A stretch of DNA of 64,000 nt from Cladophialophora immunda (Eukaryota; Ascomycota; Eurotiomycetes; Chaetothyriales; Herpotrichiellaceae): the NCBI RefSeq assembly GCF_000835495.1, contig NW_015622543.1, forward strand, positions 4,266,619-4,330,618, written 5' to 3'. The position numbers were made by a program, and so were the translations under genes. Below the pieces are notes generated by a model, which saw nothing but the letters and a program-made list of their open reading frames with translations, searched no databases and was not told where the DNA came from. Below, one piece after another: positions 22,359 through 32,642 of the stretch. Numbering within the stretch: position 1 is the stretch's first letter; every line of letters begins with the position of its first letter.

Positions 22359-23514
22359 ATGATTGTCCATCCAGATATGTTGAAGACCGCTCCTACAGCT
22401 TCCACTTCGGTGGCTCCCATCCCGACCGTCATCCCAACTCCTCCTCTTTACGTGGAGGCCGGTGATGTTGGCAAGAGAACTTTGTGGTATGCTTCATGTT
22501 GCTCCTGAAGAGATGCAGGTTGTTCACAGTCTTCTAGGGTGGTCGTCGTGCTCATGGCCCTGTCTTCCCTTGCCTTCTATGGCATGGCTTTCCGCGTCCC
22601 GGTGGTAAGTCTCGCGAGTCCGTCCGCAACGCATGATCTGGTCTGACAAGGGTGAACACAGCAAAAACGGCTCTTCCACATCTTGACCTCCTTCATCACG
22701 ACGATTGCTTTCCTGTCCTACTTTGCTATGGCCACCGGTGATGGCACCACGTTTGTCTCATACACTGTGACAGAACACCACAAGAAAGTCCCAAATACCC
22801 AGCAGGAATACCGTCGTGAGGTGTATTGGGCAAGATATGTTGACTGGAGCATCACAACCCCGCTGCTGCTTCTCGACCTCGCTCTTCTTGCGGGTCTCAG
22901 CGGCGCCAATATCCTGGTCGCCATCTTTGCTGATGTCGTTATGGTTCTTTGTGGACTCTTCGCAGCCTTTGGTCAGGCCCATGTCAGCCAAAAATGGGGC
23001 TGGTTCGCTTGGGCTTGCATTGCATTCCTCGTCATTGTCTATCAGCTTGCCGCCAATGGTCGTGAGGCTGTTGCCAGCAAGGATAGCAAGACCAAGGCTT
23101 TCTATGCTTCCATTGCTGGTTACACCCTTATTGTGTGGCTCCTTTACCCAATGTAAGCCCCCAATTGCCACTTTGCAACTCTTTACTGACAAATGACAGC
23201 ATCTGGGGTCTTGCTGAAGGTGGCCACGTCATTGACATCGACTCCGAGATCATTGCTTACGCGGTTCTCGACATTCTTGCCAAACCAGTGAGTTCTTTCC
23301 ACTCCCTTCTCAAAGATAGCCGCTGATGAGACACAGGTCTTCAGTTTTTGGCTTCTCTTCACCCATGACAGCATGTCGAGCACGTATGTTTAACTGATTA
23401 GTTAGCTGCCGAACATTGCTGACAACCTGTAGCTCCCCATCTCTCGAAGGATTCTGGTCCCAAGGCTTTGGCAGTCAAGGAACCCTCCGAGTGGGTGATG
23501 ACAGTGAAGCCTAG
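22359..23514 (+). CDS. Microbial (type 1) rhodopsin, CarO/proton-pump class
   Basis: Seven-helix retinal protein of the plasma membrane. Six exons: 22359-22486, 22538-22604, 22662-23152, 23200-23287, 23337-23383, 23433-23514 (introns 47-57 nt), exactly 300 aa. Every splice restores an opsin helix. Residues matching bacteriorhodopsin: R123 (R82), D126 acceptor (D85), T130 (T89), D137 donor (D96) within RYVDWSITTPLLLLDL; D253 (D212) and the Schiff-base lysine K257 (K216) in LDILAKPVF; E235 and E245 at the proton-release side. It therefore has the full set for light-driven outward proton pumping, unlike the lysine-less opsin-related (ORP/YRO2) proteins. Start: first in-frame ATG; the frame upstream is open but has no ATG. 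The short C-tail ends EGFWSQGFGSQG.. . No carotenoid genes (carRA, carB, carX) are adjacent in this window. Confidence 0.95.
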
Positions 23515-24284
23515 ACGCTCTTGCTGACTTGGTCAGGTTGGTGACGAGGATTAAGTATCATAGCGATCCCGTCTTCGCTACAATCAACCTGTTGCCTGAA
23601 ATTGGAACGCGAGCATGAACAGCACCTCGCACGGGAGGAGATGAAGTAAGCACACTGGGGAAAGACGGAGAGTAATGGAGGGGAATGGAGACCGTCCTGC
23701 ATCTTTGGGGCATTAAGTGATGGATGACATTGACGAAAGAAATCAACGACTTACTTTCTTTGGGCTGGCTTATATCACTAGGCGCAGCACTTCCGAGCTC
23801 ACCATGCTCGATGAACGCAATTGTACAGTAGCACCCCTCATTGCTGGAATCTACAAAAGCTGGGTCAAAGGCTGCATGATACAAATGACAATTTAATGCA
23901 TAACACATGGAAGCCTGATTGCTGGAGATTGGTCGGGTTTGGGCACAATAGTCCCCTGCTGATATCTTCTCTGTGATTCTGCCACATCCACCATCACAAC
24001 TTGATCATGTCCTTGTAATCTCGAAACCCAACTCTCAACTCGTCGGCTGACGACGCAATTGTGTTGCAACCATTAGGGCTGGACATTCCTTGAGCACCAA
24101 GTTGAGCCTTTCTTTGCCGCAGCCTTGAATTCTGCTGGATTCAGGGCTGGTCCTTCGGGCTCGCTCTTCTTTTCACCCCATTCTCTTTCAGCTTCCACTT
24201 CTCTTCTGACACTCCCACGAATTCAGTGATCCATTTGTCTACAAACTCGGTTTCGATTCTTCTGTTAACAGAAACACGGCGAAA
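23515..24284. other. Intergenic, opsin 3' side and secreted-protein promoter
   Basis: 770 bp with no supported gene; the last 150 bp (TC-rich, then AACAGAAACACGGCGAAA before the ATG) is the leader of the secreted protein gene. Confidence 0.5.
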
Positions 24285-24784
24285 ATGCTCTCCGTGCGGT
24301 CTGTGCTGGTCGCTTTGACGACGGCATTGATCGTCCAAGCTCAGGCACTGGCGACCTCAATCCTCAGGTGCACAAACCAAGCATGTCCTTTCTTTGCTTG
24401 GTGCTTGAGCTTACTGACTTTGACAGCACGTACACGAGCACTTTGACAGAAGCTGCCTACTGCACCAGCACTGCATACACCGCCCCAGTCATTCAAGCCG
24501 GCCCGACAAGCACTTACTATTCCCTGACCACCTACACCTCCCACGTCTACGATTGTCATGGCTGCAACACCATTGTGGTCCTTCCATACGGTCACATCTT
24601 CGTGGTAAGCCGCCATCCTGGGGCGACTTCGCTCCTGAAATGTCGCCTTCTAAGCCGTTTTGCTGATGCGCTGGTGCAGGAGGAGTCCTTCACCATCACC
24701 GTAACGGCGAATAATGCAACCACTGTCACTCTCCCAAGATGCAGTTTGTCACCAGGCCCAGCAGCCATGACTACTCCCAGCTGA
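24285..24784 (+). CDS. Small secreted Thr/Tyr-rich protein with four cysteines
   Basis: No family recognised. Three exons, 24285-24367, 24427-24604 and 24680-24784 (introns 59 and 75 nt), give 121 aa. A clear signal peptide starts it (MLSVRSVLVALTTALIVQAQA). The mature part is rich in Thr, Ser and Tyr (TYTSTLTEAAYC, TSTYYSLTTYTS) with a paired DCHGC motif and a last Cys near the C-terminus, so two disulfides are possible. One N-glycosylation sequon (NAT) is present. Intron 2 is 75 nt with no stop, so an unspliced product would be 25 residues longer; its GTAAGC donor and GTGCAG acceptor favour splicing. It could be a cell-wall or effector-like protein; that is inference from size and signal peptide only. 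Confidence 0.68.
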
Positions 24785-26800
24785 GGTTATTGTCCTCGGA
24801 CTTATGGATCAAAATCCTTTGTTGACGCCGGCAGCAAGAGGGAGGATAGGGATTGGAGCTTACACTGTTCATCTACTCAAGCGATATCTGCGCAGCTCGG
24901 ACAGAATGGTGCTCAGCATTGTGGGCTGTGAGAGACATGATCCGGCATGTGTCAGAAACGAGGGTAGACGTTTCTGGCCTTGGGCAGGCTTGTTCAAATA
25001 TCTGCAACAGCATAGTGCTCGGAGTAGTATCAAGGAGAAGAGCTAGACATACTCTGTCACAAAGACATCCACATTAACCATCGACCTTGACTGGTCTGCT
25101 TTTCGCCTTATTGCCAATGTGTTTCGGTCCGCTAGACATATGGCTTCGATTTCAGAACGAATGCACCGCACTCCTCTCAAGACTTGTCCACCTAAGGACC
25201 GAGCAAAGCCAACCGAACATGCTGTGGCCAAAAGACTCCAAAGCGATTCGACTTTAAGCATATGGGGATTGTATTTCCTAGCCTTGGCACACCTGGCAGT
25301 TGCTGCTTTTAAGGGCCTGTTCTCCTAGGGATGCTGAACCCCCTTCTCCGACTTTCTCGTTTGTTCCCATCTTTTGGCGTGCTTCACAACTCTGCGTCTC
25401 CTTGTGTGGCGTTCATTACGCGTCCAGTTCGGTCAGGGGAAGCAAATATCAATAGGACTTAATCCTCCTAAACGCAGCCTGGCCCGTTTCAGACCGTCTC
25501 ATTTCGAGCCCCCGGGACACTGGAATGCCAGACTGGGACGAACCGAGAGCGAATTTGTCACTCTAGTAGCTAACCCCGTTGCTGGAAATCCGTGACGATA
25601 CCCGCTACTGCGTACGCCTTGCCTTACAAGCTTCGGCTCGCGCTTGACAGTTGGCACAATGTGGCTGAAAAAGGGGGGGAGGACAAAAGGAGGTGGTCTC
25701 TAGCAATGTTGACGTCAACTACTGCAGACACATGAGATGTCTGTCCAACAGCGGCGGCCTTCTGTTTCCCCTCGAGCCTTAGAGAGGTGCTCATGTATAT
25801 ACCCAATCCTCCTCGACCGTGGATAGTGCAGCAACAACAATCTGCAACGACATGCTCGGCCATGTGCACGTGGGAACCTATTGACAGTTACCACGGGCGG
25901 TCAATCAACCAGGCGAGGAAGTGAAAGAGAAGGGCGTTTCCTTGTCGGGAATGTAGCCGCGAAAGGAGCAATGGAAACGAAGTCACTATGCGTCGGATTC
26001 GTCTACAGGTGGTCGAATTGAGCATAGCAGGCTCATATGAGAGTCTACAGTATGGTGGCGGTGTTCTCTCCGATAACCGTCGAATCTGTAATCTGTATTG
26101 GTTGAGGGTGCTCGTCAAGTGTCGTCCGTTCTCATGATTCTTGCGTGCTTCATGCAGTATAGCGGAAACTTACGACAGTGCTGTCTATCTTGACGCTTGA
26201 CGTGGCACTCGTTTTCCGAACGACCACATGTTTCCGCCTTGAACTCGCTGTCTAGATTACAGTTTTCAGGTGATTGACTGTCGAGTCTCTCTCTCGAGAC
26301 TCGAGATAGCTTCATTCTCATCCATCGCTGTAGCGGAGTCCCCCGCGGATGTGGAAATCTCCAGACCCTTGGCAAGGCTGAGATGCGGGTCTTAGGTGGC
26401 AGTGCATTCATTCTCAGGATCACTTGTGGCTGTGTCCTGCGCAATTAAAATCAGCCGCCTGATAATCGAACCGACGACATTGTTGACCAGCCCCCTTTGC
26501 CTGGGTGCGTTCTTCTCATTCCAGACCATGCAAATCACTCTGAATTGACCAGCCGAAACGATCTCGCCCTTGCCAGCATTAGCCCCTCCGGCGCCGACAC
26601 CTCTTTGACCGCGGAATCGCAGAAACTTCTCCCCCGAGTCCCTTCAGCTGCCCGCTCAGCATTCAAGTCTGAACCTACCCGGCGATAACTGTTCGGGTGT
26701 GTCATAGCGTTCCCTTGCCCAACCGGTTTGTTGGAAGCTCGCTGGAGGGTCACGCTTATAGTAGCACCGGCATTTGAAGCCGGGACCGTCTCCGGGCAAG
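24785..26800. other. 2-kb region without a supported gene
   Basis: Between the secreted protein and the F-box-like gene. Several short frames on both strands, none with a domain, signal peptide or splice-supported partner. The last 150-200 bases are presumably the F-box gene promoter. Confidence 0.5.
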
Positions 26801-28747
26801 ATGCTGTTGCAAGAGGTGGTCATGGACAACGACTCGAGCCAGCCGCAAGAAATACACGAAAGGCATTCGGTGCCGCCCACCAAATTGTCCAGATCAGATG
26901 TGGCTTTCCCTCTAGTAACGCCTCGGAAGCGTGCTCCTTCAGTAGCTTCGGTCGTCGACCTCGGCGTCGAGTCTTCACGTCAAGATGGACAGACGGTGGG
27001 CGTGGTAACCATTCGCGCGACGCAGTCGCCGTATCTGGATGCCGGAGACTCGTGCCGAGAAAAGGGGAGTGATCTGTCTGTGCCTCAAGAAAGCGGTTCG
27101 AAACCTCAACCGTCGCTAAATGACCTGCCGCTCGAAGTCCAAGGCAAAGTCCTCGACTTCATCTTCGGGGACATGCATTCTGTTTACGCCGGATCAACAT
27201 CACTGCGGGGCAAGAGCGTTTCGTCCCTGATGCGACATCCGCGGAGGAAGGCGGTCTCGGACTTTGCACTGGTCTCACCAGTCTGGCGCGATCTAGTTCA
27301 AGAGCGCATATACCGACATATCAAGATCAAGGGTACGCGGGCTGGACTGAAAGAGTCTGAGGGCTTCTTCAGCTCTCATCCCCATTTGAGGAAGCTCGTC
27401 CGCCATATCGAATTTTGGGTACCCGTCTGGGGAGACAAGGCCCCCTTTTATGATTTCTCTGTCAACCCGATCCTCCCCATGTCGGACGCAGAACAAAACA
27501 ATGACTTCTATCCCCATTTGCATCTGGCAAACGGAAGAGATCTGACCCCAGTCGCCGATCTGTTAGGCTTCAGCTTCAAATTATGTGCCTACTCTGCAAC
27601 ACTATCGGAAATTTTTGCGCACATCAACGATTTCTTCCCTGATTCCCGTGTGTTCACACTAGAAGGGGGCCACTGCAAGAAGTCCAACATGATTCGGCAC
27701 TTTCCAAAAACACTCTTCCCTGACCCGAATCAGCGTCTGGACAGACTACCAAATATTCGCACCTTCGCTATGCGTGGTGCCTGGAATATAATGCGCAACT
27801 ATCAACATTGGAAGACTATTGAGGATGCTCTGCCGAACGTTGAGGAGTGGCATTGCGGCTACGCGAGACCTCGTGTTGAGGCGGACGCCACGATCAATGA
27901 CATCCTCACATATCTCCCCTCGAGACTTCGTCATGTCAACATCTCTCTTGATGGAATGTACAGCAAAGATACAACGACACTTGGCTCAAGCTTTGCTCCT
28001 GGGTCGAGTGGTGTACAACGACATCTCTGCGAGCACCTCGGTCGTGTCCTTCCACAACTCGAATCACTCTCATTCACGGGAAAGATCTGCGAGTGTCTGT
28101 GGACTAGCGCGTGCTCTGCCCTCTCTTCTCAAGCGCAAAAAACAGAGGAACCCAGACTCAAGCATCTCGAGATAGTGGTAAAATCGTGTTGTCGGCAACG
28201 AGTCACCGCAACCGACCCAACCACCGGAGAAACACTTACGCACGAATTGGGCGGTGTCATCGCCGATGGTGCTGGAATCACCAATCTCGTCTTCATCAAG
28301 GCGTTTGAACGCCTGGTCCTCAACACCGTCGAAGCGCTGCCTCTTTTCCCGAATTTGGAGTATGTGAGAATCAGATACATTGATTTGGATTCTCCTTGCA
28401 CGCTATTAAACCCGTACTGGCTGTTGGAAAAGGGCAGGGTGTACGGTGTTTGGAACGAGGAGATTGTGGAGAGGCTGAGCGAGTTGATGCCTGACCTTGA
28501 GTACGAGGAGTTGGGTGAGGGGATCGAGTGTCCAGGGAGCTACCATAAGCCGTCATCCTCGGAGTCGAGCTCTTCCAATCCTCCCTCGACTGGCATTGGG
28601 GGTCCGCCTCCTGATGGTGGTCTTGGACCGGCGTCTCCGACAAATCCCTTGGGAATCATCATACCCAGCAGTCTTTATCCAAAGTGGAGGCCACGAAGTA
28701 TCAAGACGAGCAGCTATAAGATTCTTGTTGACGCGAGGGGCGGTTGA
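26801..28747 (+). CDS. F-box-like protein, fungal
   Basis: Single exon, 648 aa, first ATG at 26801 (a second in-frame ATG at 26822, MDNDSSQPQ.., is equally plausible). After a disordered N-terminus (residues 1-100) an F-box-like helix set appears: SLNDLPLEVQGKVLDFIF at about 104-121, then SDFALVSPVWRDLVQERIYRHI. The rest alternates hydrophobic segments such as LRKLVRHIEFWVPVW, LRHVNISLDG and FPNLEYVRIRYIDL in the spacing of leucine-rich-repeat-like strands, the usual substrate side of SCF adaptors. The C-terminus is Ser/Pro/Gly-rich. It probably acts as a substrate receptor of an SCF ubiquitin ligase; the substrate is unknown. Confidence 0.78.
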   Translation: MLLQEVVMDNDSSQPQEIHERHSVPPTKLSRSDVAFPLVTPRKRAPSVASVVDLGVESSRQDGQTVGVVTIRATQSPYLDAGDSCREKGSDLSVPQESGSKPQPSLNDLPLEVQGKVLDFIFGDMHSVYAGSTSLRGKSVSSLMRHPRRKAVSDFALVSPVWRDLVQERIYRHIKIKGTRAGLKESEGFFSSHPHLRKLVRHIEFWVPVWGDKAPFYDFSVNPILPMSDAEQNNDFYPHLHLANGRDLTPVADLLGFSFKLCAYSATLSEIFAHINDFFPDSRVFTLEGGHCKKSNMIRHFPKTLFPDPNQRLDRLPNIRTFAMRGAWNIMRNYQHWKTIEDALPNVEEWHCGYARPRVEADATINDILTYLPSRLRHVNISLDGMYSKDTTTLGSSFAPGSSGVQRHLCEHLGRVLPQLESLSFTGKICECLWTSACSALSSQAQKTEEPRLKHLEIVVKSCCRQRVTATDPTTGETLTHELGGVIADGAGITNLVFIKAFERLVLNTVEALPLFPNLEYVRIRYIDLDSPCTLLNPYWLLEKGRVYGVWNEEIVERLSELMPDLEYEELGEGIECPGSYHKPSSSESSSSNPPSTGIGGPPPDGGLGPASPTNPLGIIIPSSLYPKWRPRSIKTSSYKILVDARGG

Positions 28748-29578
28748 GCTCCCATTCCTTTGAGCTGTCTTCCATGCAGAAACAGAGGACCGCTCGGAGG
28801 CTCATAACGCCATTTTGGCGGCGTTGAGGGCATTGCTTGGCTCTTTGGACGAACATTGGGAGTTTTGCAACCTCAGCTATTGTCGACCACGAGATCTAAC
28901 TTTGCATATTCTGGACGGAGGGACAATTGGCCAGCAAGTGACGAGCCGTGTATGTATTGATGCGATGAGGAAATCCTAATGTCAGGAGCGACAAAGGTCG
29001 GGCGGGGGCAAAAAGTTTCTTGCTTGGGTCCGAAGCCATCTTTTTCTCGTTGCCAGCCATCGATCTGCAATCAAGGGGCTTTTGCTCCGTCTCTGTGTTG
29101 CGCTGCGATTCTCTGCGTCGTTTGTGTTTTGCATGGCGTGAACTCGGCTTTTGATTACCACAGTACCACGGCTCTGTTTACGAGAAAATATGGCGGGGGG
29201 ATAGCGTTCGAGGAAGGTGTTCGGTTGTGCAGGCGGCGGAAGACATCTGGTCCGACCACAGGAATAGGGCTTGCTGGATTACATGTTTTGGGTGAAACAA
29301 ATGGATTGGACGGGAGGTTACTTGGATTGAAGATCAAACCCCAGATTGACCAGCAGGGAGAATATTGGTGGGTAATGTGTGTGTATCCGGACGGGATTAT
29401 GCTCTTTTGAAACCAAAAAAGTTCACATTTTGCTTTTCACCCTCACACAACGGTCTCGGACGAGTCCTTTGAGAGTTTCTGACATGGTCACTAGTCGCAC
29501 AGTCCCTTAACTCTCCAAAGCCCCTCCGTGGTCTGATGTGCCCGGTTCATGCGACGCAGGCGCTCACGCTGTGTGGGC
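28748..29578. other. Intergenic, convergent 3' ends
   Basis: 830 bp between the F-box-like gene (+) and GPI14 (-). A 143-codon plus-strand frame (28979-29410) starts with ATG but has no recognisable content and lies in the convergent 3' space; not called. Confidence 0.5.
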
Positions 29579-31033
29579 TCAGTTGCTTTTCAACACTCGA
29601 TCCCTCGGCCCTAAATGCACATTGGCAATCCCGCTCGTGTCGATGCTAGCATTCCCACGCGGCCTGTCGCGGGGTGGCCTCGCCTTGAGCTCGGAGACGC
29701 TCGCTGTAGCCCCCGTTCCCGTGGCTGTTGTCGGTGACGAAGATTTGGTGCCTCGTTGCGCGTTAGTTGTCGCGGTCGAGCTTGGAGACCTGTCAACAAC
29801 GTCGCCCACCACGAGCCCCAATATCCAACAGTTGATCCCGAAGAAAGCGAGACTTGCCGCGAAGAGGCCCGGGACAAAAGAGCTCCTCCCCAAGAACTCG
29901 AGTTGATAGCCCTGCTGTAGCCAGATCGCCTGCCCAAGGACCCAAAGAGCCAAAGCCGTTAGCCCCAGCGAGGGCCTCGCGAGTAATGACGAATTGGGCA
30001 GGTAAAGTGGCAGGAAGATGAGGTACCAGAGGAAATACTGCGACGTGCAGACCTTATTGAAAGTCACGAAAGCGAGGGTCTGCGCCAGCATGGTTGTTGG
30101 AAGATCGCGCTTTGCTAGACCAATGGGGATGAGGATCGTGGAGAGAAGGAGCTGGGGAATGAACGCGAAAGACTCGAAGGAGATTGATGAGCGCAGGTGT
30201 GCAAGCGTTGGGTTCGCCGACTGCGCCGAGGAGAGGTAAAGAAGGGTATTGTACGGGGAGAAATTGTGTCGGTGGTCGATCCGAGTCAAGTGGTGGAGAA
30301 ACGTGTGTTGGAGGAACGGAAAGTCGTAGATCTTGTACATGAGGAGATTGAGCGCAGTAAAGGTTGATATCGAGGTCAAAAGCAGCAAAATGCGGCTCCT
30401 GTTGATGAAGTGTACAACAGGTTGCAATAGATTTGTTGCGGACGGATTTGCCGAAGGTGTCTCCAGCGCCCACAGCATGCTCGCTCCGTAAATGAAAGGG
30501 TATATCTTGAAGTGAACGCACATTCCCAGCAGCAGTCCTGACAATATAGTTTTCTTGGTCTCAAACGCCCAGAGCAGAGCCATGACCAGAACGCAAAGGA
30601 GACCTTCGCTGCTTCCGCGTGTACTGATGTTTGCAACCATTGGGTTCAGGAGCCACACGGCGGCGTATTGCAGAGCTCGTTGCTCTTCCAGGCCTTGTCT
30701 CTTTAAAAGCCTCAGGATGAGCCATCCAGCGATCAGATCGGACAGAGCAAACAGCGTCTTGCCGAAATGAAACCACAGTCCTCCCCAGCTGGTGGGTAAC
30801 AGAATCCATGCTAGAAGGGGAGTATATCGGTATGTGGCACGGTCATAGGGAGATGAATGCCTAGATACGGCTCGGGCGGCGTCTGTGAAGACGTAGTAGT
30901 CGATGTCCGTGTATTTCAGGGCGGAAACCGAGTCCTGATATATGCCATAGACAAGGAGGATGGCCCGAAGGAGGAAGGCTGAGGTGAAGACGGTGGCGCG
31001 GGATGAGAGGAGGGACTTTAGGAGCGAAGCCAT
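29579..31033 (-). CDS. GPI14: GPI mannosyltransferase 1 (PIG-M/Gpi14)
   Basis: Adds the first mannose (from dolichol-phosphate-mannose) to the GPI anchor precursor in the ER lumen. Single exon, 484 aa. It starts with a hydrophobic helix and then the lumenal DXD catalytic motif (YTDIDYYVFTDAA, DID at 43-45), followed by the family signature SPYDRATYRYTPLLAW. Eight or more further hydrophobic segments follow (for example LCVLVMALLWAF, GLLLGMCVHFKIYPFIY, VCTSQYFLWYLIFLPLYLP). The HFKIYP and SQYFLWYL blocks are typical of PIG-M. After the last helix there is a Ser/Thr/Arg-rich cytosolic tail of about 60 residues. Divergent from the TRAX gene with a 490-bp shared upstream region. Confidence 0.95.
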   Translation of the reverse strand: MASLLKSLLSSRATVFTSAFLLRAILLVYGIYQDSVSALKYTDIDYYVFTDAARAVSRHSSPYDRATYRYTPLLAWILLPTSWGGLWFHFGKTLFALSDLIAGWLILRLLKRQGLEEQRALQYAAVWLLNPMVANISTRGSSEGLLCVLVMALLWAFETKKTILSGLLLGMCVHFKIYPFIYGASMLWALETPSANPSATNLLQPVVHFINRSRILLLLTSISTFTALNLLMYKIYDFPFLQHTFLHHLTRIDHRHNFSPYNTLLYLSSAQSANPTLAHLRSSISFESFAFIPQLLLSTILIPIGLAKRDLPTTMLAQTLAFVTFNKVCTSQYFLWYLIFLPLYLPNSSLLARPSLGLTALALWVLGQAIWLQQGYQLEFLGRSSFVPGLFAASLAFFGINCWILGLVVGDVVDRSPSSTATTNAQRGTKSSSPTTATGTGATASVSELKARPPRDRPRGNASIDTSGIANVHLGPRDRVLKSN

Positions 31034-31523
31034 GAGGCCGGCAGCATGCCTTGTGTTGTTCCCTAGGAACGAGGTAGGATCGAGTCAGGTCTCCTTTCCT
31101 ATGGCGAGTATGCAAACATTTTGAAGGCGTCCAGGCGAGGCGATTTCAAACAACGGTTTGATGTCCATTGGAGGTTTTATTTCAGTCTCCGCAGGGCGGC
31201 CGCATTAGTGCCTCGTGCTTCGTAGTGGACGCTGGCGTTTTGTCAGGCTCTGGGAGGGTGGACGCGAAACATTCTTGAACGGCACAGATTTAGGACACCA
31301 CACTGCAAAAGAAGCAGCCATAATATTCTCGAGGAGACCGTCAAGTCGAAATTGACAACGACATCACGCCTAGCAACAATCTGTTCAGCCTTACTTCACT
31401 TAAAGCAGCGAGACAACTTGAATAACCTCCTCACAGCTCCCAGCAGCGACCCCAGGACTTTGTCTCCTGTTTCCTGACAAGGTGTGTATTCCCGTTGGCC
31501 TTTCACAATCTCAAAGGTTCATC
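31034..31523. other. Divergent promoter GPI14 / TRAX
   Basis: 490 bp between opposite start codons, no gene. No element recognised with confidence. Confidence 0.55.
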
Positions 31524-32453
31524 ATGGCAGGGGTAAAGAGAAAGCACAGCGGAATGGGCGACGATGAGTCCCTTTCGTCTGAGACAAAGTCACCATTTCT
31601 CCCCATATTTGAAGCTTTCCGGGCTGAACTTGATGAGCACCACGATCGCAGAGAAAAGATCATCAAAGTGTCAAGAGACGTGACTGCTCAAAGTAAGAAG
31701 ATGTGAGTTCAGAGTCTATGTGCTTTGTCATTCTATCACCCTAACCAAGTGTCGGCAGCATATTTGCATTACAAAGGTGAGGCAACAATAACCTCTGCCG
31801 GCAACAGTAGCTCACAGCTGTCACACAGAGTTCGTGAACTCGGCAAACCCATACATGCCTCGATATCCAAGCAAACGGCGCCCATGTATACCACCATCCG
31901 TGACCTGTTCCAGAGCGTCGTCCCAGACCTACAAGGCATCAATGCATATCGCTACCACGGAAACATCAGTGGTGGCATTCAAGAGTTCATGGAAGCCGTC
32001 ACTTTTCACCGCTACCTGGAAACTCAACAAGTCATGAATTTCGAAGATGCACAGACACAGCTTCCAAAGGGCATCTCCCTCACTTTCGATGACTACGTAC
32101 TTGGTTTGTTCGATATGACAGGTGAATTGATGCGCTTTGCAATCACGTCCATGGCCACAAACGGGCAGTTGCCTGGGTTATCCAGAGGAGCAGAGTCGTC
32201 TCAAAAGTCCTCGATCTTGACGGACATGCAAGATCTGCGTGCAGGTTTTGAGGCGCTAGATGCGGTCAAAATCCACAGCCTAGCAAAAGCTTTCGACGGC
32301 AAGCTCAAGACAACGAGAGAGTCTGTAGAGAAGGTGGAGAACGGCGTTTACCAAATGATAGTAAGAGGCAAAGAGAGACCCAAGGGCTGGAAACCAGATA
32401 CTTCGTCCGGTGATGCAGGGAGGGACAGCCAGGAAACAACGGAGAGACAGTGA
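31524..32453 (+). CDS. Translin-associated factor X (TRAX/TSNAX)
   Basis: TRAX is the Mg-dependent RNase subunit of the translin-TRAX (C3PO) complex. Exon 1 31524-31702, exon 2 31759-31776 (only 18 nt), exon 3 31829-32453; introns 56 and 52 nt; 273 aa. Joined sequence reads SKKIIFALQRVRELG, the conserved helix of the family; skipping the micro-exon would remove six conserved residues but stay in frame. Family features: FLPIFEAFRAELDEHHDRREKIIKVSRD at the start, YRYHGNISGGIQEFMEAVTFHRYLE with the catalytic Glu pair region (QEFMEA), and LTFDDYVLGLFDMTGELMRFAI. ATG 31524 is used because MAGVKRKHSG matches the fungal start; an upstream in-frame ATG at 31482 would add 14 residues. Confidence 0.93.
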
Positions 32454-32642
32454 AAAGGAAGCGTCCATTCTCAACTCGCAGCAGACTGCTTCCTCGCGTC
32501 TGCTCAAATGCTGGGCTATCTCGAGAGCTACTGAAGCATTTGTACATCGGTCCTCCACTGGCTGATGTCCGTGATACCCTGCCACCCTTGTATATCAGAA
32601 TCACGCAAAATTGTGTACCTCAGATCTCCAGCCTTTCTTTTC

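Noticed and set aside
26774..26800. Nine extra N-terminal codons on the F-box-like gene
   Set aside because: The longer frame begins with TTG; the first ATG is 26801.
28979..29410. 143-codon plus-strand frame in the convergent space before GPI14
   Set aside because: No recognisable motif and a low-quality Gly/Cys mix; likely 3' UTR.
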